From positions 10,366,551-10,430,550 of the forward strand of contig CM055105.1 in NCBI GenBank assembly GCA_029204225.1: DNA of 64,000 nt. Reading direction: 5' to 3'. Source of the DNA: Diphasiastrum complanatum. Taxonomy: Eukaryota > Streptophyta > Lycopodiopsida > Lycopodiales > Lycopodiaceae. The notes under the pieces are model-generated. The model saw only the letters and a list, made by a program, of their open reading frames with translations. It did no database searches and was not told the origin of the DNA. Below, piece after piece: positions 21,130 through 33,180 of the stretch (position 1 is its first letter; each line of letters starts with the position of its first letter). A program made the position numbers and the translations under genes.

Positions 21130-22205
21130 GGTATGATGGGAAAATGTCTTACCACCTTGGCAGGTATGGTCGCTCCTTGTAAATCTTGCCTATAGTGGCG
21201 TTCCCCATAACGTGGACACGTGCTTGTCTCCTCAAACTCATCTCGATATAATATGCTATTGTTGGGACATGCATGGATGCTCTTGTAATCCATGCTGACC
21301 GTGGATAGCATTTTCTTGGCTTCTTGTCGAGACGTCGCCATGGTGTTATTTGGGGGCCACATTTTCCTGAGCAAATTACGACAAAATATAAATTTACGTA
21401 ATTAGTTATGTATAGTTTCTCGCAACGCATGAATTAAAAATAAAACAAGATTAGAGCAATTTGCCTATAACACACATCATGAAGCAAGCAAGCTTACCCA
21501 AACAACTTTGTCACGCTCGCATTCGACCACCCGTACTTAGTTTGCAAGTTCAAAAGTAGCAAACAAGTTTGCAACTTTGACATTTGTGCACCCTCGTACA
21601 AAGGATTGGATGCCAAGCCACACATCATCATTCATCATGTCATCCATGTCCCCCTCGTGATCATGCAATGTGAATGGCACATCCTCGTGTGTTGTGTCTT
21701 CTCAGGACATCTCTTCGTGCAAGTCCACAAGTGGTGTATGCGAGGAAAATGGTGGCTCTCGTGCACTTGCATGTCTGAATCTTGCGGATTGCATGGCAAT
21801 ATCTGGTTGAATTCTTCGATAGTCATGTGAGCGTGAATCATCACCCTACACAATACAAGTGCAACAACAATCAAGAATAACTGAATATTTCTCCAATCAA
21901 AAAGGGTGCCAAACAACATACATAGAAAAGGAGCGTGCAATCATTTATTTAATTTTAGCAATACAAAGAGGTTTGCAAAGTATAACTCACAAAGAACCGA
22001 CCTCTGTCCGCACAAATAATGACTCCCTCTCAATCTGACCATACATGCGAACATGTGATATAGTGGTACGTCGCTCTCGTCGCAGTGCATACTTACATTG
22101 TGCACATGGGCATGATATTCTCTGGTGTAACCAGGCCTTTGATCCTATATGTGATGGTCCTGTCTCATCATCTGAGGATGAGGAACGTGAACTCAACATT
22201 TGCAT
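21130..22205 (-). pseudogene. CACTA (En/Spm) TNP2-like transposase remnant
   Basis: On -, pieces appear in family order. First is a transposase-associated Cys motif ISCPCAQCKYALRRERRTT (about 22110-22060). Next is KYGWSNASVTKLFG (about 21545-21500). Then DYKSIHACPNNSILYR (about 21290-21243), TCPRYGERHYRQD and IPAKVVRHFPIIPR, the start of the Transposase_21 (TNP2) domain. The catalytic core downstream is gone, as are terminal CACTA repeats as far as I can see. Several frameshifts and probable introns separate the pieces. It cannot be active. Confidence 0.82.
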
Positions 22206-22524
22206 CGGTGCACCTTGGCAGTTGACAATGGATTGAACACAAAATTAGAAATGATTATCAATACATAAAACAAACTAGATAAATGCATTGAGATGAACAA
22301 AAGATATGTATATAATAACTAAATTTGAGTCTAGTGCAACTAGTCTATGGAAATTAGCAGTACCATTGCAAGATCGGATTACGCCTAGATATGCAAAGCA
22401 TGCCTATGTGCATCATTACATGTCTAGCCTCGCTCTTCAATTCTCCCTGGTTTTTTTACTAATATATTGTTGGCTTTCCCGATATCCGGAAATAGGTTTG
22501 GACTGACAAAATTTTCATATTTCA

Positions 22525-23261
22525 CACGTGTGGGGAATGTCCACAAGTATGATGGATCTAATTAAGCTTTGTGATTAGCACAATAACCTGATTCTAGATT
22601 GATTAACAAGATCTAGTTCAGAAGAAATGGCTTAACCACAATCTAGCATGCTAAGCAGCTAAATATGATAGCAATGAATCAATAATGAGCAAAAGTACAA
22701 GATATCAATGTATAAGAGAGCTAACAAGCAAAATAGTTTAAATCCAAAATGACATGAGATAGCTACAAAACTTTGGTTCTTCATCATTGATTGTGAGGAG
22801 AGCTACACATATTTATGGAGTTTGAGGTAGCTCAAGGTAGAACCACATCCATCCATTAAAAAATAACATCTAAAGTGACATCTAGAGTCTATATGACATT
22901 TGTCACTTGCCATGCATGAAATTCTACCAACTTTTTACAAGTGCACTTGTTCTAACTAGAAATGTCCAAATGGTCATGCATGTGTCCATTACACTTTGTG
23001 CATGCCTTGCATGTCACTATGGATCACTTACAATTAATGCATGTGAATTGCCACGAGTTTCTACAAGCATGACTTTGCTAATTCTATGTCTACAAACTAT
23101 ATGCAAGTTGTATTCATCAATCTAGATATTACATAACCATGTAGCTCGAGTTCTATGTAGGCCAAGCTTGGCATTTTGCATTAATGAGCTACATACTTAC
23201 ATGGTACAACATTTGTAGCAAGCCAAGAAATCAATATGGATTGTTTTTCAATTTTAACACT
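22525..23261 (-). mobile_element. Copia 3' LTR
   Basis: On - it starts TGTTAAAATTG directly after the purine tract AGGAGGAG and runs to about 22525 near CACACGTGTGGGG. The last bases resemble the end of the LTR at 30130-30715 (CACGTGTGGG), but most of the length differs. The two are relatives, not the pair of one insertion. Confidence 0.7.
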
Positions 23262-23276
23262 CCTCCTAGAAATAAT

Positions 23277-23903
23277 CTATATTGATTTGAACATGGATCT
23301 TGGTATAACTCCAAGATTGGCTCTATGCTTAATGAAGGAACTTTTGCTCAAAGGTTTGGTGAGCATATCAGCAATACAAGATGATGTGTCAATGTTCTCC
23401 AATTTGATTTCACCTCCAATGAGCTTCTCTCTCACGAAGTGATGTGCAACTTCGATATGCTTGCTCCTTGCATGAAATATTGGGTTGTTGGCAAGGGCTT
23501 GGGCTGAAATGTAGTCACACATGATCACAGGTAGGTACTCTTCCATGATTATCTTTAGCTCCACTGGTAACCTCTTGATCCAAAGCACTTCCTTTGTTGT
23601 TGTAGTGAGTGCCTTGTACTCAGCTTCACATGATGAGAGTGATACAATATCCTGCTTTTTGGAAAGCCAAAATATCAAGTTTCCTCCAAGATACCTGACA
23701 TAAGCAATTGTAGATTTTCGATCTGCTCTATCACTTGCAAAATTCAAGTCAGAATAACTAACAATAGAAAGATCTTCACTTTTATACAATCAACCAAAAC
23801 CAAAAATTGAAGATATATATCTAAGCACTCTCTTGGCCATTTTCCAATGATAAATAGTAGGATTTTGCATAGCCTGCCTCAACTTATGAACACTAAAGCT
23901 TAT
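23277..23903 (-). pseudogene. Copia RT end and RNase H
   Basis: On - the end of RT (NPTIYHWKMAKRVLRY) is followed by a stop and then an uninterrupted RNase H of about 170 codons: SYSDLNFASDRADRKSTIAY, SLSSCEAEYKALT, MCDYISAQALANNP, HIEVAHHFVREKL and ADMLTKPLSK. The acidic catalytic residues are all present. It stops just before the 3' LTR. Its left neighbour in the polyprotein, most of RT, is replaced by the gypsy LTR ending at 23904. Confidence 0.87.
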
Positions 23904-24716
23904 TGTGGGGTCAAAGATCTCTCGTAGTATAGCCCTCTCGCTTGTCAACAAGGGTTAGATCACTGGATAGGTACCTAACTAAGCATAGATGCTACTTTTA
24001 GTTAGTTTCCTACTTTCTCCCTTAGATCTACTCACCACTATACTACTCCTCTTTAACTCTACTCCTCTACACTAACATTCATCATGGTTTTGGTTGAAGA
24101 GAAGGAATGGAGAAGAAGAGATTGAGAAGAGAAAGAGAGAGAGATAGAGAGTGAGGGTGGAGGTTAGCTCAAATGCACATTGTACTTGCTAAAGGAGAAA
24201 CTTAAACTATTGAAACCAAGAAGCATGAGTTGAAAGCAAATGGAAACAACAAGAGCAATAGCAAGCATTGAATTGCAAATGAGGATGCTTCTGTTCCAAA
24301 ATTGGTAGAGTTTCCTCCTTCTCATTAAGCATGGAAATAGTGTACAAATGGTGCCTTTTTATAAAATGGGAAAGGCCCTTGCCCCTCAATCCTGTTGGCT
24401 AATATTCACAATGATTCTATCCATTCATCTTGGACCCAACTTGATCCAAGGGTCCACAAAAAGTACATTAGAAATCACAAGATTCATGTGAGTCCCAATT
24501 TGGACCCAACTCTAAAAAGTAATCTCTAAATTTAAAAATGACATTGGGCCTCTGGTTTTATTTTAATTCCAAGGCCCAAGTCAGGTTTATTTTATTTACA
24601 ACTTTAATTGCGTGCTCATTGGGCCATGAGCTTATACACATAGGATGACATGCCCTCGCAACACATTTTATTGGAGGATTTTATTTATTTACACTTTGTT
24701 GGGAATACCCCCAATA
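23904..24716 (-). mobile_element. Gypsy LTR (longer copy of the 2226-2603 family)
   Basis: On - it starts TATTGGGGGTATTCC, a decayed TGTTG start, after the stretch GACCGGCACTACTT also found before the LTR at 59418. It ends in CCCCACA. A TATAAAAAGG box lies at about 24357-24366. It matches 2226-2603 in inverted orientation, except for an internal ~340 bp (24060-24400) missing from that copy. Confidence 0.8.
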
Positions 24717-24784
24717 GGATCCACGGCCTGAAGTAGTGCCGGTCCCTCGGCACTCTGCCGTTTAGTATAGCGTTCTCTTGGACT

Positions 24785-27005
24785 GCCTCTGGTGGATCAG
24801 ATAGCCCATAACATCTTCCATGAAGTTGAGATGGTCCAGTTTCTTCGAGTCCTTTGGCGTGTGGAAGGACTTGTGGACTCTTGTCAGCCATTCCTGATCC
24901 ACCCATGCTTGGAATCGTTTTGTCCAGGGATCTCCAAGGAATGCAGCTCGATAATATATGCGAGCGACTGGCAGCTGGTCTTCGACTTCGTCGGAAGCTA
25001 GCGCCTTATTTGGATCAAAAAATATGGAGGGAAGGAAATAATCTTATTTTGTTTCAATGCCCATTAAATATTCTAAGTCCCGAGCATAAGTGGCTGCCGC
25101 GCGGACTGTGGGATCGGGGCAATTGATGTAGTGACTGGCGAATGCGGAGAGAGCCCTTATGGCATCTACATCCGTAGTCCACCCATATTCGGATTTGATG
25201 ATTGGCTTGTTGAAATCGTGCAGTGTGATCTGGTCCAGAGGAGTGCCGCATTCCGCCCATTTGGATCTTCTTGGACATGGTAGAAAATGCGCGTTCACCC
25301 GTAACTGTTGCGGACTCGTCATGTAAGCCCTGATGGCCACAAGGTCTCTCTCAAATAATTGTTGTTGCCACTCCGGTTGTGATTGGAGAGTGGGTAAGGC
25401 TTGCAGTTCTTTTCCCTTGATGGTCTGAGCTGAGAATGATATCTGCTAGCCGCCTCTTGATGACTCGTGGGGATATTTGGATAAAAATTCATTGATGTTC
25501 TCCTCCACAGACTTCGATCTTTGGAAGGCCTAGTTGATAGATATCGTACGCAAACCTCTGGATGATATTGCTTGGCCTTGGCTGGTGGTTGCGCCTTGGC
25601 GCTGGTCTTGCGTCTCAGTAGCCGCATCTGTCTGCCCTTGGTCTTGGCCTTTGGACCCTTGATCTGGTTGAAATTCTCTTGCTGCCTGCTGGCTCTGATC
25701 TTGGCTGATACTAGCCTGTGCAGCGTCAAAATTAGGTGGCGGTGAAATTACCATGGGGGTTGGCTGGGCCCTCATTTCCATGTATTGTTGGCATGCCTTG
25801 AGGACTTGCTTGGCCTGGGCGAGCCCTTGCGTTGCGCTTGTCCGATACTTATTGAACTCCGTCTGGTAGTTGTTGAGGGTTTGGCTATAAATTTGCACCT
25901 GACGTCATAGAATATTCATCTCTGATTGAAAAAGTGGCCTTGTGTCTGGTGTAGATTGAACTAAACAATCGAGCTTTTCGTTTTGTAAGGCTTTGACTTC
26001 CGTCCCCAGGCGCGTGTTCTCTGTTTCCAAAAGTGTAAGTTGCGTCTAGATGGGGGCAAGCCATTGGGATGCTTCAGCTTGAAGCTCCCACACCTTGTGG
26101 AGGCCTCAGTTAGCGCTTTGGAGAGGCTTTGAATATATTTGTTTAGGCCTTTCTCCTTCTGCTGCAGCTTGGCAATCTCTTGGTGCCCTACTTGTTTGTG
26201 TTGCTGAGCCAGAATCAACTCTTGTTGCAGCTTGGTGAGGTCTGCTCGCAGCTATGTATTACTTGTTGCCAAATGTAGTACCCTGCTTTCCAAAATAGCT
26301 TTGGCCGCTACCGCATCCAAAATGTATTTCTCAAAAGTTTGGTATGCCATCTTCAGATCCGAGGAGTAGCTGGTACACTGGCACTGGCAAGGGCTTGTGT
26401 TGTGTCGGTCCGGACGACTTGTGGAATTCCGTCATCATTATCTTCGATCAGATTTTTATTTGTCCTGATGCCATCTGGGCCGGTAGGGTCAGTCCGATCC
26501 GGTGATGATACAAAAATTGTTTATACAAATGAGTCATCAGGCAGCGGTTGGCTACCCTCGACAACCTTTGTTGGCGAAGTGGGTGGGGTGTGAGAAACAA
26601 CTGTGGAAACAGGGGTGAGGACGGTTTGTCCAAACGAGAGGATGGGAGGAATAGTGGGGAATTGAAGGGTGGTGTGGAGTATGGAAGAAGGTGAGGATGG
26701 AGCAGAAAGTGTCTGGCATGGGGGTGAAAAATTAAATCTTGCATCCATGCCAAAGTGTCAGTAGACAGTTGTAAATCAGAAGGATTGAATGTGAGAGGAG
26801 TAACGGTGGTGGTAGGAGTGATGGAGGATGCGATGGTGATGGATGGAGTTGTGGATAATGGAGCTGAGATAGGAGTGGTATCAACGGAGGAAATGGGGAT
26901 GGACACAGAAATAGATGTGGATGGAGCGGAGGGAGAGGTAGAGACAACAGAGATTGGATTGGAGGATTGCACGGAAGTAGAAGTGGCGGTGGTTGATGGA
27001 GTGGT
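24785..27005 (-). pseudogene. Unusual accessory reading frame upstream of a gypsy LTR
   Basis: On - this reads as one decayed protein of roughly 700 residues that I cannot assign. The order is: a Ser/Thr/Pro-rich start (about 26995-26455); a heptad-patterned coiled coil (about 26345-26100, with LTKLQQELILAQQHKQ and IAKLQQKEKGLNKYIQSL); a Gln-rich segment (25898-25530, DQSQQAAREFQPDQGSKGQD); and a well-kept C-terminal domain (to 24785) with ELQALPTLQSQPEWQQQLFE, DLVAIRAYMTSPQQLRVNA, AFLGDPWTKRFQAW and MEDVMGYLIHQRQ. From 25898 to 24785 the frame is open apart from stops at about 25530, 25450 and 25041-25043. It ends about 70 bp before the LTR, the place of an env-like third ORF in Athila-type elements. 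It has no signal peptide or membrane span that I can see. No pol is attached, and its other end abuts a copia integrase. Confidence 0.6.
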
Positions 27006-28114
27006 TAATGCGGCTTCTTGGACATCTTTGGGCTCCTCATGAGAAACAAAATAAGAATAATGAAATCAGGATCCACTTGTTTTCCTTTGTCATCATAAGT
27101 GAGCCACTTAGGCTCGGATCTCTCCCTCATGGACCTTCTAGGAGTGAAAATCCGAGGACTTTCATCTTCAAATCTCGACTCCTCCATATGTTGATTGTCT
27201 TCAATAACAAAAGGTCATAGATTTTGAGGTTGTTTGATCTTGGCCCCTCCAAGATTGTACTTTTCTTCTTCATGAAAAACTACATCTCTACTTTCAATTA
27301 CTTTAGAAGTAGAGAGCTTGTAGATTCGATAGGCTTTCTTGTTGGATGAATATCCAACCATTACTCCTTTGCTTGCACAAGGATCATCCTTCTTTCTCGT
27401 TTCCAAGGGAATATGGACAAAGCATATGCATCCAAATACTCTAAGGTGATCAACCTTAGGTTTCTTCAAATAAAGTGCTTGATATGGTGACTTTCCTCCA
27501 AGTGCAACATGAGGGAGTCGATTGCAAAGATAGTTTGAACAATTGATGGCCTCACCCCAAAAGTCTTTTGGCAAGGATGCCTCAATTCTAATGGTTTTGG
27601 CACATTCACACAAGGTTCTATTCTTTCTTTTAGCCACCCCATTTTGAGATGGTGTATATGCACAAGAAAACCCCCTTTTAATGCCTTGAAGCTCACAATA
27701 ATCATGAAATTTATTGGAAGTGTACTCACCACCTTCATCACTTCTAAGAATCTTGATTTTATATTTAAATTGCTTTTCAACTAGAGCTTTGAACTTTAGG
27801 AAATAGTCAAACACCATAGACTTTGAAGCTAGAAGATATAACCATGTAAATCTTGTGAAATCATCAATAGCACCACCCTTGCTCTTTGAAGATGAGAAGT
27901 GCACATCCGAGTGTATGAGCTCCAATGGATGTGTAGTCTTGATAGATGACTTTGAAAAAGGCTTCTTATGAGACTTAGATATGGCACAAGCCTCACATGG
28001 CTTGAAATTCTTGGAGATAAGATTAGGCAAGCCAATAGCTTTGGCTTTCTTCACCATGGACACCATAGAACTATAGTTAGAATGCCCCAACCTTCTATGC
28101 CAAAGTTCCTCCAA
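27006..28114 (-). pseudogene. Copia integrase (broken)
   Basis: On - it opens with the pre-integrase zinc motif (WHRRLGHSN, then CEACAISK). The core shows first Asp in LIHSDVHF, second in LRSDEGGEY, and then NGVAKRKNRTL where the catalytic Glu should stand (normally NGVAER). The codon is AAA, so the Glu is lost by one base change. A few residues are also missing between SKGGA and IDDFTR. The C-terminal region (GCICFVHIP, KGVMVGYSSNKKAYRIY) leads to SMRERSEPKW and stops at HEEPKDVQEA, where the accessory frame begins. Confidence 0.9.
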
Positions 28115-28545
28115 AGAAATATGAGAAGCAAAAGCACCAACACAAGAGTTAGCATACTCTTTGGGATCAAGCTTGTAGACCCAAATGCAAGGATCTCATC
28201 ATGCTTCTTGATTGTACATGTATCAACATTGAAATTCACATCTAGTCCACTATCAAACAATTGCCCAACACTAATAAGATTTTTTGTTAACTTAGGAACA
28301 AAAAGTACTTTAGACAGAGAAAGCACTTTTGATGATGAAAGCTTTAAGGGAATGGTCCCTATGCCTTCAATAGCACACTCATGATCATTTGCTGTGTAGA
28401 TGGACTTCTTGGCTCCTTCATAAGGTGTCATGGATGAAAAAGAATGCTTGGAGCTACACATATGTGAGGAAGCTCCATTGACGATGTACCACGAACCATC
28501 CTTCTTGAAAGGTGATGAAGAAAAACTTGAGATAATAAGAGATCC
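28115..28545 (-). pseudogene. Copia protease region
   Basis: On - it carries SSSHMCSSKHSF-type sequence after the active site, then KSIYTANDHECAIEGIGTIP, SKVLFVPKLTKNLISVGQLF and CTIKKHDEILAFG. A frameshift separates it from the integrase. The normal DSGASxH is replaced by an Asn-Gly-type stretch near 28490 (NGASSHM in the frame used). Confidence 0.8.
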
Positions 28546-29319
28546 CTATCCATCACTTGCATGAGCATCTTCCTTCTCTTTATTGGAAATGTTGGCTTGC
28601 TTGAGTTGATTCTTCTTCTTGAAGCAATTGGTGGCATAGACACAAAAGAAACACTTGATGTTTTTCTTCTTCTTCTTGGATGTGAAAGCTTGAGAGGACT
28701 CATCCTCTTCTCCTTTCTCCTTGGAAATAAGATTGTTCTTGCTTGAAGAGGGTTGGTGTTGATTCTTACTTCTTGTCTTGTGCTTGTCTTTGGTAAAGAG
28801 AGCTTTACCATCAATGTTGAGAGACAGTCTTTCCATTTTCAAGAGTTTATACTCTTGTCTTGATTCTTCAGAAATGAGCACACTTTGGAGTGCTTCCAAA
28901 CTTGGTAGCTCCTCCTTAATGGTATAACTCTGAACAAGGTTGTCATATTCCTCCTTTAACCCATTAAGTATGACTTGAACAAGTTTATTTTGGCTGATGG
29001 AGTCTCCTATGCATGACAATTTTCTATGGAGGTCTTTAACTCTCATTACATAAGCTGAAGCACATTCGTCACTTCTCTGTACACTTTGAAAAATTTGGTT
29101 TCTTAGTGCTAGAAGTCTAGAAGTATTATTTGCCTCATAGATGGACTTGAGAGTATTCCAAGCATCTTTGGCATTAGTACAAGCACCAATTTCTCTTAAG
29201 ATGTCATTTAAGACATTCATTTTAATACAATGTAGAGCCATCCTAGCTCTCTTTTTGTACTTTGGAATTTCTTGAGGAATTTTTGGTTCTTCTTCAATAC
29301 CAAGTACAATATCCATCAC
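28546..29319 (-). pseudogene. Copia gag
   Basis: A largely intact UBN2-type gag of about 257 residues on -. It has DILREIGACTNAKDAWNTL, ALRNQIFQSVQRSDECASAY, ILNGLKEEYDNLVQS and LPSLEALQSVLISEE. Lys-rich and Ser-rich stretches follow, then a damaged zinc knuckle in which CFFCVYATNCFKKK lacks the Gly-His part. The N-terminal SNYxxWK signature appears only after a frameshift near 29340. The primer-binding site lies 780 bp upstream at 30118. The frame belongs to the same element as the protease and integrase that follow. Confidence 0.88.
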
Positions 29320-29340
29320 ATCTTGTAGAATTACGATAGA

Positions 29341-30117
29341 TTAAATCCTAACCTTCCAAATTGAGTAATTGGAGGTTGACAATCTTTCACTTGCTTCTAA
29401 TAGAAAGACACCCATTGAAGTCATAAAGAATGATGGAAATCAAAAAAGATGGATGAAAAAATTGCTTATCTTCTCACTATAGGAACCAATCAAGGGTAAA
29501 AAACCAAATCCTATGTAAGACTAAGCAAATGTGAGATAGATCTCACTAGTTTGACAATCTCTCTAAAAGAAGATCTGAATTATAAAAAAGATGAAGTATG
29601 GCAAAAGTTATGGTTCTCTGAACTTCACAAGTGTGAATTACTCCAAAAATGTCAAATTGACTCAAATACAATCTATTTGTATGAAACAATTCGCCTAGAA
29701 CCTATAAATTTTGTCTAAATCACATATAGATGAGATTGGTCAACTTCTGGATGATTTTTGTGATCATTCAAGTAATAAATGACATGTACACATGATTTGC
29801 CACAGGTCTAGGCCCCCTACCTATGACTATTCAAAAGCTTATAACTTTTGATTGGCTTATCCAACTGTCATGATTCAAATTGCATCAGATTCTACACATT
29901 GAGAGAGAACAACCAAACTGAAAATGGGCGGATTTCACACATGCCTACACCTGAAATTCCATACAGTACCTGATCTGGAACATTCAAAGTGGTTTGAAGC
30001 TCTAAATCACCAGAAAACTGCAAACTAGCTAGAAAGTAGAATCTAGACAATTCCTAGCTTGAAATCTGATCAAATTTGCAAACTTTTTGATTAGATTTGC
30101 TTGTAAATCTTAGGTAG
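29341..30117 (-). mobile_element. Copia leader region
   Basis: Between primer site and gag. It is AT-rich, with only the frame-shifted gag N-terminus near 29340-29420 recognisable. Confidence 0.6.
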
Positions 30118-30129
30118 GCTCTGATACCA
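30118..30129 (-). promoter_or_regulatory. Copia primer-binding site
   Basis: Reads TGGTATCAGAGC on -, exact consensus, directly abutting the LTR end at 30130. Confidence 0.9.
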
Positions 30130-30715
30130 TGATGAATTCAACACGTGTGGGACACTCTACACATGTGCTTTTCGTCTCCTAAGCCCAATAATACCATAAA
30201 GATCAAACTAGCATTGATTGACAATAGGAAAGCTGATCATACAAGAAATATTATTGTGTTACAGGCAAGATCTGTCAACAAAATATGAAACTAAGTACAA
30301 TAAATGCCTCAACTCGGCTAGAGAGAGAATATGAATGTACAAAACTCGAGTAGAGAGAGAGGGCACAAAGAGCTTAGTCTCCAAATTTGCATTACACACA
30401 AATTTCATCATCTTCTCAATGAGAGTACATCACATATATATAGATCCATGGACTCTCCTCCTACTTTGAGTGCAATTGGAGTTATGAATCCACCTCTCAA
30501 GCTATCTAGACTTTTCAAGCCACCTCAATATGTCTAATTGTGCCACCTAGTATTTTCATGCATTAAATGTGGCATAGAAAGTACAAATGGCAATTCCTAT
30601 GGTAGCTCGAGTTTCTACTTCTACCTACCATGAATATTTTATTCTAAGATGGGTCTTTACTAAGCCAAAAGAGCTCAATTCATCTTTGGCATTTTTAGGA
30701 CCCCTACTTACAACA
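30130..30715 (-). mobile_element. Copia 5' LTR, outer part of inverted-repeat arm 1
   Basis: On - it runs from TGTTGTAAGTAGGGG (30715) to GTTGAATTCATCA (30130). A TATATATA box lies at about 30435-30443, pointing left, away from the BAHD gene. A near-identical LTR lies in opposite orientation at 41443-42029. Confidence 0.85.
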
Positions 30716-31355
30716 TTAGATAGATTTTTCCAATATTTTGACATTGATTGATAGTTTTAATGGATGTAGGGCTAATACGTAGTGTTCCTGGATCTTAATG
30801 CTAATTGTCGATCATCTATGCATGCTGGATTTGATTTATGTAGAGAGTTACAATTTAAGACAAGTAGTCACATTTTTATTAGGGGCAGAAAGTCACCATG
30901 TAGGCAGGGGTAGGGAGTTGCACTTTAGATAGGGATATGGTCAGATTTTATGGATAGGCAATTTAAATAATAAAGTGATCATTGGATAATGGTTCGTGGC
31001 AACACGACTTGGATCATGGTTCAAAGTGAGGGAAAATGATTGTTGGCTCATGGTTCATGGCAACTTAGGTCATGTTTTGAAGACATGAGCTTTAAGACAT
31101 AACCCTACCCGATGGACTTAACTTGTTATGGGACATGGGCACATAGTGCATGATTGCATCAAAAAACAAGAGGATGTCAAAAAACACATTCCTGGTGGAG
31201 TTGAGAAAAAGGAGGAGGGCCTCGCACTCATGGTGTACACAGGCCAATAGAAACAAAAGGAAAAAGAGATGGAGCTCTCCAGCATTGAATTTTGTTTTGG
31301 ATGTCTGACATTCCTGATGGCAAAGATGGGTGACTGATATTTCACAGATAGATCG

Positions 31356-31777
<422 letters not shown>

Positions 31778-32612
31778 ATCGAGAGGCAATTTATGTATTG
31801 TGATTGTTGAGTCATTGGCTCTTGGCAATTTAAATAAATTTATTAATCTACTAAAGATCTCAACAAGCATTAATGTAATCTTATTATTTATGACAAGAAA
31901 ATGATCTTATTGTTGTAATTTTTAATTAAATTCTAACTTATTTTGTGTATGTTATATTTAATAATTAAAAGTGTTGTCTTAAAATGATATCTTCTTATAC
32001 AATATATACTATTGATACATTGACCAAAATGATCTTTATTCTAACTACAACTAATGAATTGACTTCCAATTTTGCCTTTTAGTTGCTCATAGCATGCACT
32101 ATACTGCTTGAAATTCCATGGCTGAGAACATGAATAGTCTCAAATTACTTGATTTGGGTTGCTAGCATATAGTACATGAAATATCCTTGACAGATGTGAT
32201 GCGAGGCATGGCATCTAGAAGACATTGCTCTTCATGTGAGAGCAATTTCATTTAAACCATATAAATTTTGCCATGTAGTGATGCCATTTGGACTGTTGCA
32301 AAAATAACTATTGAGCAGGTCTACAAATGTATAAAGCAAAACAACTGATGTTTTAACATGTTGCACTCCTCCCTACTTCTTGGTAGTGATTTATCATGAC
32401 ACAAGAAACTTGAAATTTCCAAATCAAACTTTGTCTAGTATCTAATCTAAACGACAAAATTTTATAGGAGGCAACAATGCTAAAGTTTGATGATTCACAA
32501 GAGCCAAAGAGAGTTTTAGTTTTCTCTGCAAATTTTAAGAAGTGAGTGGTAAGGCCAAGTTCAAGAGATGACAAACTGAAGACCTTGGGTGTGGTTTTTT
32601 CTATGAAAGGCC

Positions 32613-33180
32613 AGGTCACTATATTGGAGAATGTCAAGCATTTGATTAAACGTATGTGAAGGAGTAATAGAGACAAGAAGAAAGAGTCCAATTTTGTGCA
32701 ACTATTCTGGTTGTATGGCAATGCACTATCTGTGGTGATGCAAGCTATGTGCTTAGGTATCCATATGATGGCCTTCTCCATTGTGAGGGCCTTGAGGTTG
32801 GTAAGTTGTGTGGTTATGTTTATGGGAAGGCCACCACCTAGGGTTGTCATTCAAGAAGACAAAGCAAAATCTCCAATATGCCTTTTCTGCGAAAAGCTAG
32901 GTCACTTTATTTGAGAATGTCAATTGGCATTTAACTCCAATTGTTTGAAGAGCAAACAAATGGAAAAAGAAGAAAGAGTCTCATTAAGTGCAACTCTTCT
33001 AGTTTTGTAGCAATGCATAATCTACAGGGAAAGGCTCTTGTTTGAGTGCCTTTCCCATTGAGAGAGGCCCAAAGGTGGCAAGCTATGTGGTTAAGTATAG
33101 GGGAAGGCCCCTCCCTACCCTCGAGCCTTTCCCATTGTGATGGTGCCCTTGGGCTGCCACCTCATGTTACTCAATTTAGG
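32613..33180 (+). repeat. Degenerate duplicated units with CCHC-like core
   Basis: Two units (from about 32590 and 32870), and a third at 34625-34790, share a word series: a zinc-knuckle-like CLFCEKLGHFIxEC (stop at x in the clearest unit), AGACAAGAAGAAAGA, CAACTxTTCTxG and GxAATGCAxxxTxTGTGGTGATGCAAG. They end in GC-rich GGGAAGGCC foldback sequence. They look like the decayed end of a gag followed by a foldback element. No full frame remains. Confidence 0.6.

Noticed and set aside
26755-27042. Val/Gly/Glu-rich frame on +
   Set aside because: It is the antisense shadow of the Ser/Thr/Pro-rich start of the accessory frame on -.
22525-30715. One complete copia element with a nested insertion
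   Set aside because: The LTRs at 22525-23261 and 30130-30715 differ over most of their length, and about 800 bp of RT is missing besides the inserted DNA, so the two parts may come from different copies.
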